NCBI GenBank assembly: GCA_027484825.1
Contig: JAIXSE010000016.1
Coordinates: 186,001-250,000, forward strand
DNA length: 64,000 bases
Direction of reading: 5' to 3'
Source of the DNA: Rubrivivax sp.
GTDB taxonomy: Bacteria; Pseudomonadota; Gammaproteobacteria; Burkholderiales; Burkholderiaceae_C
Below the pieces are notes generated by a model. It did not search any database. It saw only the letters and a program-made list of their open reading frames with translations, and was not told the DNA's origin. A program made the position numbers and the translations under genes. Positions 44,914-52,442 of this stretch are shown here, piece by piece. How positions within the stretch are numbered: the stretch's first letter is position 1; each line of letters starts with the position of its first letter.

Positions 44914-45211
44914 TGCGCGCTGAGCCCATGGCGCCAGGCCTTGCCTGACGCCCCTCAAGCGGCGGCTTCGTTCGCGCATCGCAAGGCGTGATCCGTCTGT
45001 CGCCCGGCGCGATATCGGTGTTGGCCCCAAGCTGTCGGGAAGCTGTTGGAGACACATCTCCAGGCCTTCGGCCGTTGAGGCTCACGTATGATTTGGCAAG
45101 GGAGCCTTCGCGGAAACCCGCGTCCTCGCAGACGCACCGCCCAGGCAGCCTGGAAACAATTTGGCAATGCCGCGTCCAGAGGATGCGGCTTTGTGTTTTG
45201 AGGGGTGACGA

Positions 45212-47488
45212 ATGTCGTCGGGACGGTGGAGTGAGGGAGACGGCGGGCTGTTCAGCCTGGCCCGGCGGATGTTGGCCCTGTGCACGGCCGTCCTGTTCAT
45301 CGGGTTGCTCAGCGCCTGCGACAACAGTCCCTACTGGGCAGGGGCGGGCAAGGAGAACACGCTGTTCATCTCCTTCGATGAACGCTCGCCGCGTTATCTG
45401 GACCCGACGTCCTCCTACACCTCGCCCGAAGGCGTCTACGTCTACCAGATCACCGAGCCGCTCTACGGCTATCACTACCTCAAGCGCCCGTATCAGCTGA
45501 TTCCCCGCGCCGCCGCGGAAGTGATCAAGCCCTACTACCTGGACGCCCAGGGCCAGCGACTGCCTGATGATGCGCCGGCGGACAAGATCGCGCTGAGCGT
45601 CTACGACGTGCCCATCCGCCCCGGCGTGATGTTCGCGCCCAGTCCCGCTTTCGCCAAGGACCCGCAGGGCCAGTACTACTACCACCATCTCACCGCCGCC
45701 CAGCTCGGCGACAAGCGCTCGCCCTGGCAGTTTGAGCATCAAGGCACCCGCGAGCTGGTGGCGGACGATTTCGTCTACGCCCTCAAGCGCCACGCCACCC
45801 CGCGTACTGAAGCCCCCATCTACGGCCTCTTCTCCGAGCGGGTGCTGGGCCTGAAGGAATACGGGGCGCTGATCCGGGAGGAAAACGCCAAGCTGCTCAA
45901 GGGCCTGCCCGAGAGCACCAAGGACAAGCCGTTTCTGGACTTCCGCAAATGGCCGTTGCCCGGCGCCGAAGCGGTCAACCCGCATCTGCTGCGCATCCGC
46001 ATCAAGGGCAAGTATCCGCAGTGGTCCTACTGGATGGCGACCACCTTCCTGTCGCCCATCCCCTGGGAAGTCGATGCCTTCTATGCCCAGCCCGGCATGG
46101 CCGAGCACGGCATTTCCTGGAACCAGTGGCCCGTGGGCACGGGGCCCTACATGATGACGGAGTACGAGCAGGACCGTCGCCATGTGATGTCCCGCAACCC
46201 CAACTACCACCTGGACACCTATCCCTGCGACGCCAGCGAGGAAGACCGCGCCGCCGGCCTGCTGGCCGACTGCGGCAAGCGGCTGCCCTTCATCGACAAG
46301 ATCGTGGCCACACTGGTCAAGGAGCGGGTGCCGCGCAAGGAGCTGTTCAAGCAGGGTTATCTGGACGTGCCGGATCTGGAGCGCGGCGACTGGGGCGTGG
46401 AATTCCTGGCCGACCAAAGCGACTCGGACGAGGTGGCCGACTTCTTCCACCAGCGCGGCTTCCGTTTCCCACGCGACACCGACCCCAACAGCTGGTATTT
46501 GGGCTTCAACTGGCTGGACCCGGTGGTGGGCAATGGCAGCACGCCGCAGCAGCATGAGCGCAACCGCAAGCTGCGCCAGGCCTTGTCCATCGCGATTGAC
46601 TGGGAAGAGGGCTACGGCCAGATCTTCAAGAACCGGGGCGGGGTCGCCGGCTTCGGGCCGGTGCCGCCCGGTGTGTTCGGGTCCCGCGACGCGGAACCCG
46701 GCTACTTCAATCCGGTGACCCACAAGCTGGTGAATGGCAAGGTGGTGCGCCGCTCCATCGACGAAGCGCGCCAGCTGATGGTGGAAGCCGGCTACCCGGA
46801 CGGCCGCGACGCCACCACCGGCCGTCCGCTGGTGCTGAACTACGACTTCATGCGCACCGTCACGCCGGAGGTGAAGGCGGAGAACGACTGGATGGTCAAG
46901 CAGTTCGCCAAGCTGGGCGTGCAGCTGGATGTGCGGGCGACCGACTACAACCAGTTCCAGGAGAAGCTGCGCCAGGGCAAGCACCAGATCTACTGGTGGG
47001 GCTGGTTCGCCGACTATCCGGACGCAGAGAACTTCCTCTTCCTGCTCTACGGCCCCAACAGCAAGTCCAAGCACGAGGGCGAGAACTCGAGCAACTACCA
47101 GAACGACGAATACGACCAGCTCTTCCAGACCATGCAGACGCTGGATGACGGCCCGGAAAAACGCCGTGTCATCGCCCGCATGCTGGAGATCGTCCAGAAG
47201 GACGCCCCCTGGGCCTGGGGCTACTGGCCCTTCACCGGCCAGGCCTTCCAGCACTGGATCTACAACGGCAAGCCCAGCATCGTGGTGCGGGACCCGGTGC
47301 GCTTCTACCGCCTGGATGCCGCCGAGCGCGCCCGCAAGCAGGCCGAGTGGAATCGCCCGGTCTGGTGGCCGCTGCTGGTGCTGGTGCTGGGAGCCGTGGC
47401 CATCGTGTGGGCCACCCGTCGCAGCTTCATGGCCCGTGAGACCGCCACTGCGCGCGGCCGGGCCGCCGCCCCTGGAGGGGCCGACTGA
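45212..47488 (+). CDS. ABC peptide-importer substrate-binding protein (family 5), membrane anchored
   Basis: The 758-residue protein has a lipoprotein-like signal (LLSACDNS, with Asp at +2, an inner-membrane retention signal). It has the family 5 solute-binding fold (SSYTSPEGVYVYQITEPLYGYHYLKRPYQL, YYHHLTAAQ, DRRHVMSRNPNYH) and a C-terminal hydrophobic segment (WWPLLVLVLGAVAIVWAT, about residues 715-733). AGGGG six bases upstream supports the ATG. It binds peptides or peptide-like substrates for the permeases encoded next, with which it overlaps (TGATG). Confidence 0.88.
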   Translation: MSSGRWSEGDGGLFSLARRMLALCTAVLFIGLLSACDNSPYWAGAGKENTLFISFDERSPRYLDPTSSYTSPEGVYVYQITEPLYGYHYLKRPYQLIPRAAAEVIKPYYLDAQGQRLPDDAPADKIALSVYDVPIRPGVMFAPSPAFAKDPQGQYYYHHLTAAQLGDKRSPWQFEHQGTRELVADDFVYALKRHATPRTEAPIYGLFSERVLGLKEYGALIREENAKLLKGLPESTKDKPFLDFRKWPLPGAEAVNPHLLRIRIKGKYPQWSYWMATTFLSPIPWEVDAFYAQPGMAEHGISWNQWPVGTGPYMMTEYEQDRRHVMSRNPNYHLDTYPCDASEEDRAAGLLADCGKRLPFIDKIVATLVKERVPRKELFKQGYLDVPDLERGDWGVEFLADQSDSDEVADFFHQRGFRFPRDTDPNSWYLGFNWLDPVVGNGSTPQQHERNRKLRQALSIAIDWEEGYGQIFKNRGGVAGFGPVPPGVFGSRDAEPGYFNPVTHKLVNGKVVRRSIDEARQLMVEAGYPDGRDATTGRPLVLNYDFMRTVTPEVKAENDWMVKQFAKLGVQLDVRATDYNQFQEKLRQGKHQIYWWGWFADYPDAENFLFLLYGPNSKSKHEGENSSNYQNDEYDQLFQTMQTLDDGPEKRRVIARMLEIVQKDAPWAWGYWPFTGQAFQHWIYNGKPSIVVRDPVRFYRLDAAERARKQAEWNRPVWWPLLVLVLGAVAIVWATRRSFMARETATARGRAAAPGGAD

Positions 47489-48471
47489 TGTTCAAGATCA
47501 TTGCAAGGCGGCTGGGCTACGGCCTGGCCATTCTCATCGGGGTCAACCTGCTGACCTTCCTGCTCTTCTTCACCGTCAACACGCCGGACGACATGGCGCG
47601 CTTGAACATCGGTGGCAAGCGGGTGTCGCAGGAGCAGATCGACAAGTGGAAGGCCGAACGCGGCTATGACAAGCCGCTCTACTGGGACGACAGCCAGCAG
47701 GGCAGCGCCCGCGTCACCCACACCGTGTTCTGGGAACGCTCGGTGTCGCTGATGCTGCTGGACTTCGGTCGCTCCGATGCGCGGCAGGCGGTGGACATCG
47801 GCCACGAGATCAAGAAGCGCATGGGCGTGAGCCTGCAGCTGGCGGTGCCGCTGTTTGTGCTGCAGCTGATCATCAGCGTCGCCTTTGCCCTGCTGCTGAC
47901 CTTCTTCCGCAACTCTCGCATCGACTTCTGGGGCGTGGTGCTGTGTGTGCTGATGCTGTCCATCTCCAGCCTCTTCTACATCATCGTCGGCCAGTTCTTC
48001 TTCTCCCGCATCCTGCGCCTGGTGCCGATCAACGGCTATGCGCCGGGCCTGGATGCGATCCGGTTCCTGGCCCTGCCGATTGCGCTGTCGCTGCTGTCAC
48101 GGCTGGGCGGTGAAGCGCGGCTGTATCGCGCCATGCTGCTGGAGGAGGTGGGCAAGGACTATGTGCGCACCGCGCGGGCCAAGGGCCTGTCCGAGCCGGT
48201 GGTGCTGCGCCGCCATGTGCTGCGCAATGCGCTGATTCCCATCATCACGAGCGCCGGTGCCTACCTGCCGTATGTCTTCCTGGGCAGCCTGGTGTTCGAG
48301 AGCTTCTTCGGCATTCCGGGTCTGGGCGCCTTTGTGATTGACGCCATCACCGGCCAGGACTTCGCCATCGTCCGCACGATGGTGTTCCTGGGCGCCGTTC
48401 TGTATATCGCCAGCAATGCGCTGATCGACGTGGTCTACACCTGGGTCGATCCGCGGGTGCGGCTGAGCTGA
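47488..48471 (+). CDS. ABC peptide-importer permease (DppB/YejB-like)
   Basis: The 327-residue inner-membrane protein has about six hydrophobic segments and the EAA loop in KDYVRTARAKGLSEPVVLRRHVLRNALIP. It is larger than DppB at its periplasmic loop (about residues 30-90). It overlaps the binding-protein stop and precedes the second permease by 14 bp. Confidence 0.9.
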   Translation: MFKIIARRLGYGLAILIGVNLLTFLLFFTVNTPDDMARLNIGGKRVSQEQIDKWKAERGYDKPLYWDDSQQGSARVTHTVFWERSVSLMLLDFGRSDARQAVDIGHEIKKRMGVSLQLAVPLFVLQLIISVAFALLLTFFRNSRIDFWGVVLCVLMLSISSLFYIIVGQFFFSRILRLVPINGYAPGLDAIRFLALPIALSLLSRLGGEARLYRAMLLEEVGKDYVRTARAKGLSEPVVLRRHVLRNALIPIITSAGAYLPYVFLGSLVFESFFGIPGLGAFVIDAITGQDFAIVRTMVFLGAVLYIASNALIDVVYTWVDPRVRLS

Positions 48472-48485
48472 GTCTGGAGGACGTC

Positions 48486-49982
48486 ATGGGATTCAAGATC
48501 GTCGTCCTGTGGACCGATGTGGCCTTGTGGCTGATGCTGGCCGCACTGGCGGGCTACGTGCTGCGCCTGGTGCGCCGCCCGCATCTGCGCACCAACTGGC
48601 AGCGGGTGCTGCGGGACCCGGTGGCGCTGAGCGCCGGCGTGGTGCTGCTGCTCTTCATCGCCGTCACCGCGCTGGACAGCCTGCACTTCCGTCTGGCGCT
48701 GCCCGGCGGCCCCGCGGGCGAGCAGTTCTACGAAACCCGCACCCGCTCGGTGCTGGACGTGCTGCTGGCCCAGCAGCTCGAGATGCGCGAGACCAGTTAT
48801 TCCGCGCCGCTGGCCTACGCCGGTTTCAACAAGGATGCGGTGGCCCATGGCGAGGAGATCGTGCGGGAGTTCCCGCGCCTGGCCTTCGGCGGTGCCCACC
48901 TGAAGGACCCGGCCCGGGACTGGGCCGGTGATGTCACTCGCCGCGGCTTGACGGGCCTTTGCGCCGGCGCGCTGCTGAGCCTGCTGCTGGCCGCCGCCAT
49001 GGCCGCCGTACTGGCCCGCAGCCACGGCGGCTGGCGCACGGCCCTGGGCGACCTGCTGGCCGACCGCACCGACTATCCGTGGCGTGCCGCGCTGGCCACG
49101 CTGACCGTGGTGCTGCTGCTGGCCGGGCCGGTGGTGGCGCTGATGGATCACTATCACGTCTTCGGCACCGACCAGACCGGCAACGACGTGCTCTACCAGG
49201 CCCTCAAGAGCATCCGCACGGCGTTTGTGATCGGGGCCTTGTCCACGCTTGCGACGCTGCCCTTTGCGCTGGTGCTGGGCATTCTGGCCGGCTACTTCAA
49301 GGGCTGGGTGGACGAGCTCATCCAGTACTTCTACACCGTGCTGACCTCGGTGCCGAATGTGCTGCTGATCGCCGCCTGCGTGCTGATGGTGCAGGTTTGG
49401 CTGGACAAGCATCCGGAGGTCTTCCAGACCGGCGCCGAGCGGTCCGACCTGAAGATCTTCCTGCTGTGCGTGATCCTTGGCGTGACCGGTTGGGCGACGC
49501 TCTGCCGCCTGGTGCGGGGCGAGACGCTGAAGCTGCGTGAATCCGACTTCGTGCAGGCGGCCACGGCGTTTGGCGTGTCCGACACCCGCATCATGATGCG
49601 GCACATCGTGCCGAATGTGATGCACCTGGTGCTGATCAGCCTGGTGCTCAATTTCTCCGACCTGATCCTGTATGAGGCGGTGTTGACCTATGTCGGCGTG
49701 GGCGTGGACCCGACGATGAACAGCTTCGGCGGCATGATCAACCTGGCCCGCTCGGAAATGAGCCGCGACCCGGTGGTGTGGTGGAGCTTCGCGGCGGCCT
49801 TTGGTTTCATGGTGAGCCTGGTGCTGGCCGCGAACCTGTTTGCCGATGGCGTGCGGGACGCTTTCGACCCCCGCTCGCGCAAGCTGCGTCCGCAATGGCT
49901 CGCCCTGAAGGCGCGCCGGGCGCTGGCCCAGAAGACCGCGGATGAGGCGCAGCGCGCCGTGTCCACCCCGCCGAACGCCTGA
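48486..49982 (+). CDS. ABC peptide-importer permease (DppC/YejE-like)
   Basis: The 498-residue permease is longer than DppC (about 300) because of an N-terminal part with extra hydrophobic segments and a periplasmic insert (about residues 60-240). The EAA loop is SDFVQAATAFGVSDTRIMMRHIVPNVMH. GGAGGACGTC precedes the ATG. It forms the transmembrane pore with the preceding gene product. Confidence 0.88.
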   Translation: MGFKIVVLWTDVALWLMLAALAGYVLRLVRRPHLRTNWQRVLRDPVALSAGVVLLLFIAVTALDSLHFRLALPGGPAGEQFYETRTRSVLDVLLAQQLEMRETSYSAPLAYAGFNKDAVAHGEEIVREFPRLAFGGAHLKDPARDWAGDVTRRGLTGLCAGALLSLLLAAAMAAVLARSHGGWRTALGDLLADRTDYPWRAALATLTVVLLLAGPVVALMDHYHVFGTDQTGNDVLYQALKSIRTAFVIGALSTLATLPFALVLGILAGYFKGWVDELIQYFYTVLTSVPNVLLIAACVLMVQVWLDKHPEVFQTGAERSDLKIFLLCVILGVTGWATLCRLVRGETLKLRESDFVQAATAFGVSDTRIMMRHIVPNVMHLVLISLVLNFSDLILYEAVLTYVGVGVDPTMNSFGGMINLARSEMSRDPVVWWSFAAAFGFMVSLVLAANLFADGVRDAFDPRSRKLRPQWLALKARRALAQKTADEAQRAVSTPPNA

Positions 49983-49990
49983 GGGGCCCC

Positions 49991-51940
49991 ATGCTGAAGA
50001 TTGAAGACATCAAGGTGCATCTGGATGCCGAGGCCGGCCTGGTCCGCGCCATCGACGGCATGCGTTTGACCCTGTCCCGGGGGGAGACCTTCGCCCTGGT
50101 GGGTGAATCGGGCTGCGGCAAGAGCATGACCGCGCTGGCGCTGATGCGGCTGCTGCCGGAAAACGGCCGCATCGCCGGCGGACGGCTGGACCTGGACGGG
50201 CAGGACCTGTTCGACCTGAGCGAAGCCCGCATGCGGGCGGTGCGCGGCGGACGCATCGGCATGATCTTCCAGGAGCCGGGCACCAGCCTGAATCCGGTGA
50301 TGAAGGTCGGGGACCAGATCGTCGAGGCGATCGAGGCCCACACCGCCTTGCGCGGCGCGGCCGCCCGGGCCAAGGCGGTGGACTGGCTGCGCCGGGTCGG
50401 CATACCGGAGCCGGAGCGTCGCATCGACGACTATCCCTTCCGCATGTCCGGTGGCCAGAAGCAGCGCGTGATGATTGCGATGACGCTGGCGGCGGAACCG
50501 GACTACCTGATCGCCGACGAACCGACCACCGCGCTGGACGTCACCATCCAGGCGCAGATCCTGGACCTGCTCAAGGACCTTCAGCGCGAGCGCGGCCTGG
50601 GGCTGCTGCTGATCACCCACGACCTGGGCGTGGTCTCGGGCATGGCCCATCAGGTCGCCCTGATGTATGCAGGGCAGATTGTGGAAGTGGCCCCGGCGCA
50701 GGACTTTTTCGCCGCGCCCAGGCACCCCTATGCCCGGCTGCTGCTCAAGGCGCTGCCGGATGCCGACCGTCGCGGGGAGCCGCTGGCGGCCATTCCCGGC
50801 ACCGTGCCGCCGCTGTGGCAGGACTTCGACGGCTGCCGCTTCGCACCCCGTTGTGACCGGGTGATGGTGCATTGCGGCTCGACCTGCCCGTCGCTGGCGG
50901 CGGTGCCGGATCGACCGGCCGGGCATGAGGTGCGATGCCTGATTTATACCGATCCGCGGGAGGCGCTGCCTCGGGCGGTGGCGCAGTCGGCTTCGGTCGC
51001 CGTGTCGCCGGCAGGACCGCTGGATGGGGCGCTGGCCGGGGCACCCGCGGCCGGGGACGTCGCGCGACCGCTGCTCCTGGATGTGAAGGATCTCAAAGTC
51101 CGTTACCCGCTGTCCCGCGGCTGGCTGGGCGGCGGCAAAAAATGGTTTGACGCGGTGGGCGGGGTCTCCTGGTCCATCGAGTCCGGACGGACTCTGGCCT
51201 TGGTGGGGGAGTCGGGCTGCGGCAAGACGACCACCGGCAAGGCCATCGTGCAGTTGCTGCGCCGGGTCGCGACGATCGAGGGCCAGGCCTGGCTGCATCC
51301 GGCGGTGGATGCGTCCGGGGCCGGCTCGGTCGCGCGTGGGGCAGGGCAGGGCGCTGCCCCGCAGGATCTGTTCGCGCTGGACGGTGAAGCCCTCCGCGAC
51401 GCTCGCCGCCAGGTGCAGATCATCTTCCAGGACCCATTCGCCTCCCTGAACCCGCGCCTGCGGGTGCAGCAGGTGCTGGAGGAGGGCCTGCTGGCGCTGC
51501 GTCCGGAACTGGACGCCGGCGCCCGTCAGGCGCTGCTGCACGGTCTGGTCGATCAGGTGGGCCTGCGCCGTGACGCGCTGGGCCGCTTCCCGCATGAGTT
51601 CTCCGGCGGCCAGCGCCAGCGCATTGCGATTGCCCGCGCGCTGGCGGTGGAGCCACGCCTGATCGTCTGCGACGAGCCGACCTCGGCGCTGGACGTGTCG
51701 GTGCAGGCGCAGATCCTGAACCTGCTGCGGGAGCTGCAGCGCGAGCGCGGGCTGTCCTTCCTGTTCATCACCCACAACATCGGCGTTGTGGAATACATCG
51801 CCGACCAGGTGGCGGTGATGCAGGCGGGGCGGATCGTGGAGGCAGGCACCTGTGACCAGGTGCTGGGCGGGCCGACGCAGGCCTACACCCGCACCTTGCT
51901 GGCCGCCGTGCCGCGTGTTCAGCATCGCAGCGCGGCCTGA
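49991..51940 (+). CDS. Fused dual ABC ATPase of peptide importer (YejF-like)
   Basis: The 649-residue protein has two ATPase halves. Both show a Walker A (GESGCGKS and GESGCGKT), a signature (MSGGQKQRV and FSGGQRQRI) and a Walker B (DEPTTALD and DEPTSALD). The first half ends in the oligopeptide-transporter C-terminal domain with CRFAPRCDRVMVHC. The one-polypeptide arrangement is that of YejF; other peptide importers use two separate ATPases. The gene follows the permease by eight bp. The substrate is unknown. Confidence 0.9.
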   Translation: MLKIEDIKVHLDAEAGLVRAIDGMRLTLSRGETFALVGESGCGKSMTALALMRLLPENGRIAGGRLDLDGQDLFDLSEARMRAVRGGRIGMIFQEPGTSLNPVMKVGDQIVEAIEAHTALRGAAARAKAVDWLRRVGIPEPERRIDDYPFRMSGGQKQRVMIAMTLAAEPDYLIADEPTTALDVTIQAQILDLLKDLQRERGLGLLLITHDLGVVSGMAHQVALMYAGQIVEVAPAQDFFAAPRHPYARLLLKALPDADRRGEPLAAIPGTVPPLWQDFDGCRFAPRCDRVMVHCGSTCPSLAAVPDRPAGHEVRCLIYTDPREALPRAVAQSASVAVSPAGPLDGALAGAPAAGDVARPLLLDVKDLKVRYPLSRGWLGGGKKWFDAVGGVSWSIESGRTLALVGESGCGKTTTGKAIVQLLRRVATIEGQAWLHPAVDASGAGSVARGAGQGAAPQDLFALDGEALRDARRQVQIIFQDPFASLNPRLRVQQVLEEGLLALRPELDAGARQALLHGLVDQVGLRRDALGRFPHEFSGGQRQRIAIARALAVEPRLIVCDEPTSALDVSVQAQILNLLRELQRERGLSFLFITHNIGVVEYIADQVAVMQAGRIVEAGTCDQVLGGPTQAYTRTLLAAVPRVQHRSAA

Positions 51941-52015
51941 AACGGGCGCGAGCCCAGGCGAGCCTCTGGACGAATTTTCCGAATAACCTCGGTCGAGGTT
52001 CCTTAACGTTACATG

Positions 52016-52055
52016 AACGGCGCCCGCGGCTCAGCCCGCGAGGCGCCGTTTTTCT
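52016..52055 (+). terminator. Rho-independent terminator after the ABC ATPase gene
   Basis: AACGGCGCC (52016-52024) pairs with GGCGCCGTT (52042-52050), with an inner CGCGG/CCGCG stem, followed by TTTCTT. It separates the ABC operon from the receptor gene. Confidence 0.85.
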
Positions 52056-52376
52056 TGGTGCGTTGCGCACACGTCTGGGGCGCTTTGCGCGCCAGGATGG
52101 GGCCATGACTTCTGTCTGGCGGTGCGTATTTCACCTGTGAAAGTCGCCGCTTCGAACAAAAGGAGGCATTTGTGCCCACCTCTTTCGGGCTATGTCAGAT
52201 CTGGGCGCTCCGCGCTCGTTGCTGCAGCGCAACGAAGCGCGTGCTTCGCACAGTTGGTGTTTTCCCGCGAAACACCCCCTTGCAGCAGGGTTTGCTGGTC
52301 GGTGTAGGGAGATTACGGGGAGATTAACGGGTGTCACGACCCTGACACTGTGCGGCACGCTGGTGTGAGACGGATG

Positions 52377-52390
52377 CTCCACCGGTGGAG
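52377..52390. promoter_or_regulatory. 14-bp perfect palindrome upstream of the receptor gene
   Basis: CTCCACCGGTGGAG lies 52 bp before the ATG at 52443. It could be an operator or an RNA hairpin in the leader. Confidence 0.4.
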
Positions 52391-52442
52391 ACCGACTGCC
52401 AACACCTCGGCGGCGGTCCCAAATCATCTAGGAGTGCCACAC

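Larger units (their letters stand above)
51941..52442. other. Intergenic region before the TonB-dependent receptor
   Basis: It holds the terminator at 52016-52055, several short hairpins (for example CGTTGC/GCAACG near 52220, GAAGC/GCTTC near 52240, GTGTCA 52331-52336 / TGACAC 52343-52348) and the palindrome at 52377. No known riboswitch consensus was recognised. Confidence 0.5.

Noticed and set aside
49688-51925. Minus-strand open frame of 745 codons opposite the ABC ATPase
   Set aside because: The plus strand has both Walker motif sets of a fused ATPase; the antisense frame has no protein-like features.
45212-51940. Firm naming of the importer as YejABEF (microcin C type)
   Set aside because: Gene order and the fused ATPase fit, but the binding protein and second permease are much longer than Yej members, so only a -like label is used.
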